Of a stretch of DNA of 64,000 nucleotides, positions 40,201 to 47,200 are shown piece after piece. Position 1 is the stretch's first letter. Each line of letters begins with the position of its first letter. Source of the DNA: Planctomycetota bacterium (GTDB lineage Bacteria; Planctomycetota; Phycisphaerae; Phycisphaerales; Phycisphaeraceae); contig CP066225.1 in the NCBI GenBank assembly GCA_016350165.1, positions 992,001-1,056,000 on the forward strand, given 5' to 3'. Both the position numbers and the translations under genes were made by a program. The notes below the pieces were generated by a model that saw only the letters and a program-made list of their open reading frames with translations, made no database searches and was not told the DNA's origin.

Positions 40201-43200
40201 ATTGAATGCAAGTGTGCCATTATTAACGATATCACCCTGAATCGAACCCGTCGTACCACCGTCACCGATCTGCAACGTTCCCGCAGAGATCGTCGTACCG
40301 CCGGTGTATGTGTTGGTACCGCTGAGTACAAGTGTGCCAGCGCCTGTTTTTGCTAATGCGCCGCTGCTGGTACCGTCGCTAATCACATTGGTAAGCGTCA
40401 GATCATTGTCGCCGGAGATCGTTAGTGTATCACTCAATGTGACAGCGTTCGCAAGTGTGACGCTGCTCGCACCTGCACTTAATTCAGATGCGCCGTCCAC
40501 GGTTAATGAACCGGTGCTGATCGCGTCGTCGTTGCCGACCGTGATGCCACCGGCTGAAAGCGTCGTGCCGCCGCTGTAAGTATTGACACCGTTCAGCGTC
40601 AGCGTGCCGCTGCCCTCTTTGATCAAGGCACCTGTGCCGTCAATCACATCGTCAAGCGTCAGATCATTGTCGCCGGAGATGACCAAGTCGTCATTCAACG
40701 TAAAAGCGTTCGCAAGCGAGATGCTGCTCGCACCAGCACTTAAATCTGCTACGCTGTTCACGGTTACCACGCCGTAGTTATTGTTGCTGTCGGCGCCGCC
40801 GAACGCACTGTCCGTGCCGACGACAACTTTGATGCCAGCATCATTTATCCTAGTGTCGGCAGTATACGTGTTATCACCATTCAGTGTGAGTGTGACGTCA
40901 CCACCACTATCATTTCTAATGTCCAGAATATACGCGTCGCTCCAATGTGAGCCGCTAATATCACCGTTCAAGGTCAGGTTATTGTTAACATAAAAATCCA
41001 CGCCATCGTAATATTCGAGTACGAAATGATTGTTAAGTGTTGCCTCGCTACTTACCTTTATATCCAAATAACCCTTTGTCGCCAGCGTGCCGGTGCCAAA
41101 TACATCATTATTGAAAACCTTCAATATACCACTTGCTTCGACATTGCCGGTGAAGGATGAGTTATCGCCGTGCAGTTCTATGCTCTTCTTATTACCGGTG
41201 CCAACTAGTGCATCGAGAACAAGAGTGCCTGTACCTGAGATATCACCTTCGAGGTATATAAAACCAAAAGTGGGCTCAATGGTCGTGGTATAACCATTGA
41301 TATGAATATCATTCCATATCGTAGGAAAATCTGAAGTGTTTAGAATTGTCGCATCACCTTCAAATATTACGGTGCCGTAGTTGCCGCTAGCGTCGGTGCC
41401 ACCGAACGCGCTGCTATTGCCACTGATATCGACTATGCCATCAGAAATGGTCGTGTCGCCGGTGTAGGTGTTGGTGCCGCTGAGTGTCAGTGTGCCGCTG
41501 CCATTTTTCACTAAGGCGCCCGTGCCTGAAATCACATCCGCATAGGTAATATCATCCGAACGATTGAATGCAAGTGTGCCACTATTAACGATATCACCCT
41601 GAATCGAACCCGTCGTACCACCGTCGCCGATCTGCAACGTTCCACCGGAAAGTGTCGTGCCACCGGTAAAGATATTGGTGCCAGTGAGTGTTAGCGTGCC
41701 AGCGCCTTCTTTGGTTAAGGCGCCCGTGCCTGAAATCACATCCGCGTAGGTCAGATCATCCGAACGATTGAATGCAATCGTGCCGCTATTCGCGATATCA
41801 CCCTGAATCGAACCCGTCGTGCCGCCGCTACCATCGATTGGATCATAGTTACCGATCTGCAGCGTTCCATCGGAAAGTGTCGTGCCACCGGTAAAGGTAT
41901 TGGTGCCGGTGAGGATGAAGGTGCCGCTGCCTTCTTTGATCAATGAACCATCATCTTGAATCAATCCGCCATAAGTGGAACTGCCACCATTGAAACCGAC
42001 AGTCAGGGTGTTGCCATCAGCTATGCTTGTCGTCCCACCGCCTGTAAGTTGATCGATTTTGAGTGTGCCGCCATCAATGTTGAGGGTGTTAAATCCCCAC
42101 TGTGTGGTTATGCCTGAAACTTCAACCGCACCAGACACAGTGAGTGTGCCACGTTCTAAAAGAACCGAGCCGAGGACAGAAGGAGTATCAACGGTACCAC
42201 CGGCGAGAGTGGTGTTACCGGTACCACTATGAACCAATTGACCTGATCCGCTGATCACACCAGCATACGTATAATCATCCGAGCGTCTGAATTGAAGAAA
42301 GGAATAGTTGACAATGTCACCCCCAATCGAACCGGTTGTGCCGCCGTCACCGATCTGTAAGATGCCGTAATTAAGCGTGGTGCCGCCGGTATAAGTGTTC
42401 GCACCAGTGAGAATCAGGCGGCTGGCACCGCTATTGAGAACCAACTCGCCTACTCCGCTGATGTTGCCGTCATATGTGAGGCTATTTGCGCTGTGTTTGA
42501 ATGCAAGCGTGCCATGATTAACGATGTCACCCTGAACCGAGCCGGTCGTGCCGCCGTTACCGATCTGCAGCGTTCCGGCTAAGATCGTGGTACCGCCGGC
42601 ATAGGTGTTGTCGCCAGTGAGGATTAAAGTGTTGCTGGCTTGCTTGGTTAATGAGCCGCCTGCGCCGCTAATGATGCCGGTGATCTCTGTGTCATAACTT
42701 CCGGTCACTATCAGTTCTGTACCTGCACTGAGGTCAACATCGCTACCAATGCCGAGCGCCCCACTGGCAGTGTGGAATGTCAGCGTGCCTGCCGAACCAA
42801 TAATCTTGTCGACGCTGACATTGTTGGTCGCTGATTTGTAGTTGTAGATTATCCCGCCGCTATTGAATGTGAGCGAGCCGGTGCCTTGGAGATCGTAGGT
42901 ATTGTCGACGCCAGCAATGATAAATCGCAAGGTATCGATGTTGTGGTAATCATTGTCAATACCCGTAATAGGCATCGCGGGATCGCCGCCTGTATCGAAA
43001 CCGGACTGAACGAAGATGCTACCGTCGACATCAGCTGTTGGTGCTGTGCTATTTATCCAGTTCGCGCTATCCTGCCAACTGTTGTTGTTTTGCGTATCAA
43101 AAAATGTAACATCAGCGCCAATAGTACTACTGCTCAACAACAAACCGACCGCGCCAAGGCTCATGCCTATACGACTGATAGTGATCATTCCGTTGATCAT
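25222..43200 (-). CDS. Giant autotransporter C, about 6,000 residues
   Basis: About 5,992 aa from ATG 43200, which has a weak GGAA upstream. An in-frame GTG at 43281 is less likely because it lacks a ribosome-binding site and would put 27 residues before the signal peptide. Signal peptide SRIGMSLGAVGLLLSSSTIG is followed by TFFDTQNNNSWQDSANW. The passenger is a long run of beta-strand repeats with three zones: a higher-order tandem array (roughly residues 570-2,220), a passenger-end module with APGNSIGTL (near 2,345), and a C-terminal half that is colinear with gene E and carries a perfect 860-bp tandem duplication. Linker motif NNNFNGRLNELRYGLPQLW precedes the barrel (about residues 5,713-5,992), which starts VWGAWVNGFG and ends in Phe. 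Expected role: outer-membrane, surface-displayed adhesin-like fibre. It is transcribed divergently from D and convergently with B. Confidence 0.92.
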   Translation of the reverse strand: MINGMITISRIGMSLGAVGLLLSSSTIGADVTFFDTQNNNSWQDSANWINSTAPTADVDGSIFVQSGFDTGGDPAMPITGIDNDYHNIDTLRFIIAGVDNTYDLQGTGSLTFNSGGIIYNYKSATNNVSVDKIIGSAGTLTFHTASGALGIGSDVDLSAGTELIVTGSYDTEITGIISGAGGSLTKQASNTLILTGDNTYAGGTTILAGTLQIGNGGTTGSVQGDIVNHGTLAFKHSANSLTYDGNISGVGELVLNSGASRLILTGANTYTGGTTLNYGILQIGDGGTTGSIGGDIVNYSFLQFRRSDDYTYAGVISGSGQLVHSGTGNTTLAGGTVDTPSVLGSVLLERGTLTVSGAVEVSGITTQWGFNTLNIDGGTLKIDQLTGGGTTSIADGNTLTVGFNGGSSTYGGLIQDDGSLIKEGSGTFILTGTNTFTGGTTLSDGTLQIGNYDPIDGSGGTTGSIQGDIANSGTIAFNRSDDLTYADVISGTGALTKEGAGTLTLTGTNIFTGGTTLSGGTLQIGDGGTTGSIQGDIVNSGTLAFNRSDDITYADVISGTGALVKNGSGTLTLSGTNTYTGDTTISDGIVDISGNSSAFGGTDASGNYGTVIFEGDATILNTSDFPTIWNDIHINGYTTTIEPTFGFIYLEGDISGTGTLVLDALVGTGNKKSIELHGDNSSFTGNVEASGILKVFNNDVFGTGTLATKGYLDIKVSSEATLNNHFVLEYYDGVDFYVNNNLTLNGDISGSHWSDAYILDIRNDSGGDVTLTLNGDNTYTADTRINDAGIKVVVGTDSAFGGADSNNNYGVVTVNSVADLSAGASSISLANAFTLNDDLVISGDNDLTLDDVIDGTGALIKEGSGTLTLNGVNTYSGGTTLSAGGITVGNDDAISTGSLTVDGASELSAGASSVTLANAVTLSDTLTISGDNDLTLTNVISDGTSSGALAKTGAGTLVLSGTNTYTGGTTISAGTLQIGDGGTTGSIQGDIVNNGTLAFNRSDDITYADVISGTGGLVKNGSNKLTLSGINTYTGDTTISDGTIYIDNTNAAFGGADGNGDYGIVTFTGDATIEIGPVGIDVHNDIDLDSHEVTIERLSSDISGDLILKGDISGDEDSHLVLDADLDGYLRIISLEGDNSSFAGDITASGDLYVHNDNALGDATLTNMPGKYLSLVAGSSVVLDNDMTVTKHGGYDLLILWLKNDMTLNGVISGTGRLWTGPSTSGTLTLNGANTYEGGTTLRSGSIVVVGNDSAFGTGSVTLNSAADLSAGFNANTGLSSFTLANAFTLNDDLTISGDNDLTLTDVISGTGALIKTGAGTLTLNGVNTYSGGTTLSAGGITVGNDNAISTGSLTVDGASELSAGASSVTLANAIALSDTLTVSGDNDLTLSNVISDGTSSGALTKTGAGTLVLSGTNTYTGGTTISAGTLQIGDGGTTGSIQGDVLNNGTLAFNRSDDITYAGVISGTGGLVKNGSNTLTLSGINTYTGDTTISGGAIYIDRTDQAFGGTDGNGEYGTVIFEGDTSVDASDGINIHNDIDLGSYGVTFTNHTGSNSLFFEGDISGDANSLLVLDANLGTVLYDMAIHGDNSSFAGDIAASGIIKVYNDDALGTGTFKNMSGKYLTLTAASSVVLNNNMEVTYYSKAHSLLKLRVGHDMTLNGVISGTGRLGTDPGYSGTLTLNGANTYEGGTALYAGNIVVVGNDSAFGTGLVAVDGTTDLSAGISSITLANAFTLNDDLTISGDNDLTLDDVIDGTGALIKTGSGTLTLNGVNTYSGGTTLSAGGITVGNDDAISTGSLTVDGASELSAGASSVTLANAVTLSDTLTISGDNDLTLTNVISDGTSSGALAKTGAGTLVLSGTNTYSGGTTISGGTLQIGDGGTTGSIQGDVLNNGTLAFNRSDDLTYADVISGTGSLVKNGSNTLTLSGINTYTGDTTISGGTIYIDNTNAAFGGTDVNGDYGTMTFTGNATIDSSTDGISVHNDINLGSHEVTFENLTGGLPLGLHGDISGEDDSHLVLDAYNEITGNLNVIILRGDNSSFAGDITASGNLYVYNDNALGTGTLRNMSDKDLTLASGSSVVLENNMEVTDHHPFYDLLQLRVQSDMTLNGVISGTGRLATHPSSSGTLTLNGANTYEGGTTLYAGNIVVGNDSAFSTGSVTVNGTTDLSAGASSISLANAFTLNDDLTISGDTGHDLALTGVIDGSGVLTKEGAGTLVLSGTNIYSGGTTISAGTLQIGNGGTTGSILGDVLNNGTLAFNRSNDLTYADVISGTGSLVKNGSGTLTLSGTNIFTGPTTISGGTLAVNNALGGAVTVNGGTLAGTGTLSDAVTVASGGTIAPGNSIGTLYTGDLAVAGTVEIEIDAAGASDTIDVTGTVDITDATLDLQSFGSIGSLAILTAHTIIENDGVDAVTGTFASGTDLNTQSDFFSAVNTVGGDGNDVTLDVYRTSITLADGDDNSENVTFPTNFGDFTFTVAGSDSATFSGSFSQTSTPVGVIKDGTGTLAMTGTNTYTGGTTLSAGGIAVGNDNAIGTGSLTVDGASELSAGTSSVTLGNAVTLNDDLTISGDNDLTLSNVISGTGALAKTGSGTLTLSGTNTYTGNTTISGGTVYIDGTNQAFGGTDGNGDYGTVTFTGDATIDTSMVNIDVYNDIDLGSHDVTVKRLGSSVSGTLQLNGDISGDEDSLLVLDADLAGSLRIISLFGDNSSFAGDITASGHIWVYNDDALGTGTLTNMSGKYLTLISGSSVVLDNNMVVTDYGGPYNLLQLDVGNDMTLNGVISGTGRLGTRPGASGTLTLNGANTYQGGTELNAGSIVVVGNDSAFGTGSVTLNSAADLSAGLSSISLANAFTLNDDLTISGDNDLTLTDVISGTGALIKEGAGTLTLSGTNTYTGDTTLSGGAVIAGSDSAFGDSAGVISVTANTSLESDHDDRTLSNDFTIGLNSILTVSGAYDLLLTGDIDGEGGLTKEGDSTLTLSGHNTYTGATLVSGGILQVMNDDALGDGTLTILGSAELIVADIVTDLDNDIAIDPGQTFTVGELGDMTLSGVISGDGELLKVGSGTLTLSGTNTYTGDTTISDGIIDITGNSSAFGGADGNGDYGTITFTGDATIQTDDPNKSDQIYINNNININSHAVTVENKGHTIELYGDIIGNDEALLVLDARYSTVSAIIKLHGDNSGFAGDVNAEGQMYVYSDNAFGTGTLTTTSYVAVHSRENTGAILDNNFAIDYGGGLHFYQNNDMTLNGVISSFGPLIINGGGGTLTLNGANTYTGDTTMNDGSIVVIGSDSAFGTESITLNGAVSLLSGVDDEDGVWVANAFTMSEDSTLTVDGDLDLTLNANIFDDGDVISEFGNITTNVGNGRLIKKGGGTLYLNGFNLYSGGTEIHGGTVVLLGGRDSGQMGNRLGFGTVELMGDAEIRSGEKQSSEVVNIYNDIDLDSYTLTTSTDETILRFYGSISGDGGSIVHNGPLRLVLDADNTFTGGVTMNGGTLYVYTDTGLGTGVLTINSASRMSSYFKNLTLDNDIVLNADLELDYYSSYMNLTGVISGDGALTQDSSNDVTLTLSGDNSYTGGTTFDTGILQVSHDNALGTGTLTVDTTPISGLPTDPPATASLRAGVDGVAIANDIVLETELQVIGSNDLTLGGDISGVSGLNKTDGDHTLTLTGTNTYSGGTNIDAGAIIAEGGNAIGDSSLVVIADVAGAMLQLNANETIGGLTGGGSTGGEVNLQDNTLTIGGDDDTTFDGVISGTGSLAITGTGTLALGGANTFTGGTTLNGGVTTVNSDDAFGTGSVTVAGASGLTAGLSSVTLANTFTLNDTLTVSGDNDLTFDGNISGTSGLVKEGDGTLVLNGYNTYSGDTTIAGGTIELLGVNSSGINYHRLGTGTVIFTGDAGIQGGTNPSNWANVWIDNDINLNDHVMTTTTVECDLNFSGDISGDGGSIVHDGPGKLYLGGSNTFTGGVTVNSGVLAIRDDNALGSGVLTIAGESELEFEVDYLTFDNDVVLNADLMMDPNKGSTVNGVISGTGALTIDETASDYVLILNGNNTYSGGTTLNVGVIQVGSHNALGTGALTVAESIHPAFTTSLSAGSSGITIDNDVTLNGDLIAIGSNDLTLDGVISGTSGLIKEDSGTLTLSGTNTYSGGTNINAGTIIASGGNAIGDTGIVTIADVAGAMLQLNADETIGGLTGGGSTGGEVNLQDNTLTIGGDTIFDGVISGTGSLAITGTGTLTLGGANTFTGGTTLNGGVTTVNSDDAFGTGSVTVAGASGLTAGISSVTLANTFTLNDTLTVSGDNDLALDGVLSGLGGLEIDTDGTLTLNGVNTYEGGTTFQSGGVVIGHSSALGTGDVDVTGDFELSVSTDDINMTNNFTIADGITLDLFGEFDFEISGNIVGDGDLTVSPNIFVTLSGNNTFAGNTTLDGVTVMLSSDTAFSSGDVQVVGDSILQSSADERMIANDISIDDQITLTFEGDNDLTLDGVISGDGGFTKNGDSTLTLTNDNTYSGGTTLSSGGITIGSDDAIGSGTLTVSGVSELSAGISSVTLGNAVTLNDDLTITGDNDLTLDGVISGTSGLVKNDSGTLTLNGVNIYSGDTTIAGGTIVLKGVPDSGLNYNRLGTGTVNFTGDATLQSGETVGPVHHYGPQIDNDIDLGNSVMTIEGSIDFRGTITDDGSGGGGGITINSGSVYLGSNTHSFSGGITLNGATLVSATTGALGTGTITINDTSYFYSSGTETFDNDMVLNANWVVNTGIDTTFNGVISGEGALVRETGTNNDVLVLNGDNTYSGGTTLSIGTLTVGHDNAFGSGTLTVVSNIAPKILQAGSDGITIDNAITLSGDLTVTGDNDLTLDGTIGSTGALTKEGSGTLTLSGDNTFAGGFTLADGDVVLGHDDALGEGSVSVTGNANLQSSADERTVGNNISIDDQIALTVSGDNDLALDGVLSGLGGLEIDTDGTLTLNGVNTYEGGTTFQSGGVVIGHSSALGTGDVDVTGDFELSVSTDDINMTNNFTIADGITLDLFGEFDFEISGNIVGDGDLTVSPNIFVTLSGNNTFAGNTTLDGVTVMLSSDTAFSSGDVQVVGDSILQSSADERMIANDISIDDQITLTFEGDNDLTLDGVISGDGGFTKNGDSTLTLTNDNTYSGGTTLSSGGITIGSDDAIGSGTLTVSGVSELSAGISSVTLGNAVTLNDDLTITGDNDLTLDGVISGTSGLIKEGVGTLTLSGTNTYSGGTTLSAGGIAVSSDNAIGDGLLTVSGVSELSTGISSVTLGNAVTLNNDLTITGDNDLTLDGVISGTSGLTKEGISTLTLTGQNTYSGGTDINEGTVVASGGNAIIDSGTVTLADVDGATLLLDADETIGSLVGGGSTGGEVSLQSNTLTVGDENDATYAGVISGTGDFIKEGSGTLVLSHNDNTYTGDTTVNEGILIVNGNMASANINVANGAMLSGAMSLAGNYNNSGRMSPGNSPGTMAIGGNLTLTGTSVYDMEIESTAGAGVGNDLIDVDGTADVDGTLNVIGLPGYTPTDGDTFTILESDGGVSGTFSSIFENLGSFNVKAIYNANDIMIELIGVSFTEVVTDPRLASAAAAFAQIADSNPTGDIATVISQLQTLTDAQLVAAFDQLVPHYLVPQAQATFKGIDVQNNNFNGRLNELRYGLPQLWSNNLQVQTPQASTAEESADPEVAIGLAMQTQQTLEQQQETNRFSGTGKDVWGAWVNGFGTFGDFDSQESQAGFEFNTGGVTLGFDYRVLDTLAAGAFLGYSNTGITVDNGLGTSSFNSINTGMYMTWFNEDGFYASGLFGGGVNFYENNRRIRFGAIDRVAESDPTGFYLQTLATGGYEFKKGNWGIGPQLALQWVNLQIGSHSETGAEDLNLDVGAFNGNSFVTRLGFRATYEYDTSEMLFVPELVGSWEHEYLDPIDTVNVGMPAGGESFSYTGIGTGRDSGLIGVNLIGISHKAPISFTVQYNTEFTPDDFIVSNIYAGVRISF
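27550..28409 (-). repeat. 860-bp perfect repeat in gene C, copy 1
   Basis: Identical to 29464-30323 (offset 1,914). It encodes about 287 residues, including GLGGLEIDTDGTLTLNGVNT and SSADERMIANDISIDDQ. The absence of any difference over 860 bp inside a gene whose other repeats are strongly diverged points to very recent duplication or gene conversion. Confidence 0.9.
29464..30323 (-). repeat. 860-bp perfect repeat in gene C, copy 2
   Basis: Partner of 27550-28409. The two copies are separated by 1,054 bp of related but non-identical repeat sequence and are in the same orientation and frame, so loss or gain of one 1,914-bp unit would keep the reading frame (1,914 = 3 x 638). Confidence 0.9.
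36540..41500 (-). repeat. Higher-order tandem array in gene C, period 1,341-1,365 bp
   Basis: Related blocks follow each other at about 37.5, 38.9 and 40.2 kb, with a further partial copy at about 41.4 kb. Landmarks recur at 37877, 39218 and 40583, giving spacings of 1,341 and 1,365 bp, both multiples of three. Each block contains AFGGTDGNGDYGTV, GDISGDEDSLLVLDAD, GDNSSFAGDITASG, MTLNGVISGTGRL and NDSAFGTGSVT motifs and differs most in the stretch between GDISG and MTLNG. Related blocks also lie at about 33.5-35.4 kb and in gene A at about 12.2-12.8 and 14.6-15.4 kb. Confidence 0.75.
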
Positions 43201-43281
43201 GACACTTATTCCATTATTAAAGACTGCAACCACATTGAAATAAGAAACCAACACACAGATACCGGCAGCAAACTGATGCAC

Positions 43282-44224
43282 TAAAGAACTGAAAGAACAA
43301 AATCCTGCCGAATGTTAAACCCGACACAACAAGTAATATTAAGACAAAAGATATGGAAATACCTGTAGCAAGCACATCATGTCCTGTATCTATCTACAGG
43401 CGATAATGTACATGCCAAATCTTCATCATGTTACGCAGAAACCCTTGTAAATTTAGCACCTGTGCAACCACATAAGATCACACAACACGAATTTGAAATC
43501 AGCTTGTTTGTCTTTCCTGACCCAACACCAATAAGTAAATATCAATCCAATCAGTACGATAACCGTTATCGTCTGTAAGCTTTACCGGCTATACCATCGC
43601 CTTCTATGCTACCTACATTTACTTTCTCACCTAACCGACACAATGGCACACATAGGTTTGTGTGCTGACGAATGTCTCCATCAAAAATGGACAGACTAAT
43701 CTGCTCTACTTGCGTGTAGGTTTGCTTAGGCACCGCAGCAAGGAAAGCCTAGCCCCTCGATAGAGATTTAGCGGTGTTTGACCGTGTCTCCAGCAGTGCC
43801 TACGCGACTGGTGAAGAAGTACGATGGGAATGAGGATGTGAAGGGCCGAAGGAGGAGCCCCAAACAATTAAATTAGTTAATCAATTGGGATTAACTAATT
43901 TAATTGAAGCAGTTTTAAATATAAGCAAAATATCACAAACTACTCACATCATAAGTACTGTAAAAATCCAGTTGTATGTTTTTTTGGTAAGAGTATGTTT
44001 CTTTAGATGTGCAAGTCATGCAAAAATTTAGAGCTGCTTCATATAACGGATTAAAACTTTTGATTTTATTTTCATTTGTGGTAAATATCATGTCCTGATT
44101 TTTAGCTCGAATACGTATTGTTATGCGGAGCTTGGGCAAACTCAGTGCGTCTCATTGAAAGATAGAGCGCATCTGAATTTATTGCATGCAACGGCATGCT
44201 TCTATTCAAAGGAGAGGAAGAAAG
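43282..44224. other. Divergent spacer between C and D, no intact gene seen
   Basis: Same sequence as 19410-20352, including the unexplained minus-strand open stretch and the palindrome. It must contain the promoters for the giant gene C (minus) and for D (plus). Confidence 0.6.
43865..43906. promoter_or_regulatory. Perfect 18-bp palindrome in the divergent spacer, copy 2
   Basis: Arms 43865-43882 and 43889-43906 with loop AATTGG, identical to 19993-20034. It lies between genes C and D. Confidence 0.6.
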
Positions 44225-47200
44225 ATGAAAGCACCCCTTCAAACGAGTTCATTGCTACCTGCAGCAATGGCGTTGATCACCATCGGTACGGTTTTCAGTA
44301 CCACGTGCCCCGCCTCGGCTGATACCGTCAGATGGGACGGTAGTGAAAATTTATACTGGGACGAAAACAGTAACTGGACGCCTCTCGGCGCACCTGACGG
44401 CGATGATATTGCTCTTTTCAGCGGCGATACGCCTAATACGCATGTTGAGCTAAATGAAGACGTGACGGTTTGGGAGCTTTTATTTGAGGGCAACACCAAT
44501 TACATCTTGTCCAATGCGACCAGCATGGGTAAACAGATAAGCCTCGGCAATGGCATTATCACCACTACCGGATCGGGTTCACACCGCATTGATAACGACT
44601 TGCTATTGCAGAGCCACGCCGACTGGGCCATCGAGGCCGATCTTGAGATACGCGGCAATATCAACGCGGGCAATAACATGCTGGACAAGTATGGCAGCGG
44701 CACGCTGACCCTCACAGGCGGCACTGAAGCCAACCCGTCAAGCGTTGGCCTCCTTCACGCCAGAGACGGCCATCTCATCTTCGATGGCGCTCGTATGAAT
44801 ATCACCGACACCGTCAGTTCACAGAGAGCATTCGCAGCCTATGGTGGGGATATCACACTGCAGAATGGAGCAAATGTTCAACTATCGCATAGCGGACAAG
44901 TTGATAGAAACTCCACATTGACCGTTACTGGCAGCGGCACGACATTGTCAGGGTATATTTTGGATGCGGGTTTTACCGGAGAGCCTGCAAGTAGCTACAT
45001 CAAGGTGCACGATGGTGCTGCGATAGACTTCACCGGTGTGAAAATCGGATTATACAGTGATGGCGCTATGACTGTGCATAACGGTGGAACCGTTCGCACT
45101 GATTACTTCATGATTGGTGTCGATGAAGCCGTTACAGGTAAAGTTTTTGTGAGGGGGAACGGCAGTCTGATTGAATCAAACAGTCTTGAACTGGGCGGAG
45201 GGGAATTCCTGGATCTTTCAGATGGCAAAGGTTTTCTGACCGTAGAAAATGGTGGCTTGGTTCGGAATACAGATATAACGACACTATGGACCCCAAGCAG
45301 CAGTATTACCATTAATAACGGCGGCATGTTCGAGACCGATCAGCTGATCGGCGAAGGAACGATATACCTCTCCGGCGATGATGCGATGACCGTTGGCATC
45401 AATAATGGTAATTCCACTTTCGATGGCCAGATCCAGGACGCGGGCGGCTCTGTACCCGGCAGGCTAACTAAAACCGGCACCGGCAACTTCACCCTCACCG
45501 GTGGCACAGCTGAGAACCCGATGAGCTTCGACATCCTCGACTCAGAAGGCGGCGAGGTCATTCTCGACGGTACCCACATCAACCTGACCGGCGCCGGTTG
45601 GTATGATCAATCACCGCTCATAGCCGAAGGTGGCGATATCACCATCCAGAACGGTGCGGTGGTGCGTACAGATGCAGAAGAGGGGAATATGTGGGTTAAT
45701 GGCAATACCTTGACCACCACCGGCAGCAACACCTCATTGACCGGCTCCAGAATTGATGTGACCGGAGGCACCGGTAAACTGATTGTCACAGACAACGCAG
45801 AGGTGGATCTCGCGACAACCCTCTACCTCGGTGGCTACTATGGCGATGGTCAGATGGAAGTTCGAGGCGGTGGAACCCTGTCATCTGACGTGGCTTATTT
45901 TAGAGACTCCAGCACTGCTCAAATCACCGGCTATAACAGCCGCTTGTTAACCCAACAGATATATGTCACCGGCAACAGCACACTCACCGTGGATGATAAC
46001 GGTGCTGTTGAGGTTGCAGATTTTATCGACCTATCGTCTTCCGCTAACAGCAGCCTCACCATTGATGATGGTGGCTCAGTACGAGTCAACCAAATCAAGG
46101 GCAATGGAACGATCAGTTTTGTTGGCGACGATGCATTGACCGTAGGCATCAATAACGGTAGTTCTACTTTTAGTGGCCTGATTCAGGACGCGGGCGGGGA
46201 TGAACCTAGCAGACTGACCAAGGTTGGCAGCGGCACCTTCACCCTCGCCGGCGGCACCGCTGCGAACCCCATGAACTTCGGCATCCTCGATTCTGAAGAC
46301 GGCGAGGTCGTCTTGGATGGCGCTCACATTAACCTGAGCAGCACCGAATACATAAACCGAGCAGCGTTGTTAGTCAGCGGCGGTGATATCACCCTCCAGA
46401 ACGGTGCAGCTGTTCAGTTGGATGAGCAAAACGGGCACGCGTTTGTTGATGAAAACACCCTGACCATCACTGGCAGCAACACATTACTGACCGGCTCCCG
46501 GCTTGATGTGTTCGGAGACACAGGCAACGTCATCGTCCAAGACAATGCGAAGCTTGATCTCGCAAATTTCTTGTTTCTCGGTGATACCTTTGGCGGTAGT
46601 GGCCAAATGACCGTACAAAGCGGCGCAGAGGTAGAAGTTTTTGCGATGTACATTGAAGATTCCAGCACACTCAACGCAATAGATGGCGGCTCAGTTAAAA
46701 CAAATACGCTCACCGGCACTGGAACGATCAATCTCTCCGGAAACAGTGAGCTGATCGTCGGCATCAACAATGGCGGCTCAATCTACAAGGGCGTGATCCA
46801 GGATGATGCAAGTGGTTTGAGCACGCTTACCAAAACCGGTACCGGCACATTCACCCTCTCTGGCAACTATATCGATGCCTCCTCAAGCATCGGCCGTCTC
46901 GTTTCTACAGACGGCACCGTCATTCTAGATGAGGTGCACGTCAACCTGACTGGTACTGGTACGGGTACTGATGACCAATACTCGCTCTCCGCTGACGGTG
47001 GCGACATCACCCTCCAGAACGGCGCGGTTGTTGAGTTGGATGATACGTCTGGCAATGTGTGGGTTAATAGCACATTAAGCGTGATCGACAGTGGTAGCCA
47101 GTTGTCAGTCAGTACACTGACTGTCGATGCCACGGGCACGCTCATCATTGATGATGGCAGCACGGTTGAAGTGGCAGATGAAACCATCCTGTCGAGGACC

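Larger units (their letters stand above)
42975..44289. repeat. Duplicated block 1, copy 2
   Basis: Same sequence as 19103-20417. It holds the 5' end of gene C, the divergent spacer and the signal-peptide start of gene D. Confidence 0.9.

Noticed and set aside
43201-43281. Start of gene C (and of E and A') at the upstream GTG
   Set aside because: No Shine-Dalgarno, and it would add 27 residues, partly hydrophobic, ahead of a well-formed signal peptide. The downstream ATG is preferred, though not proven.
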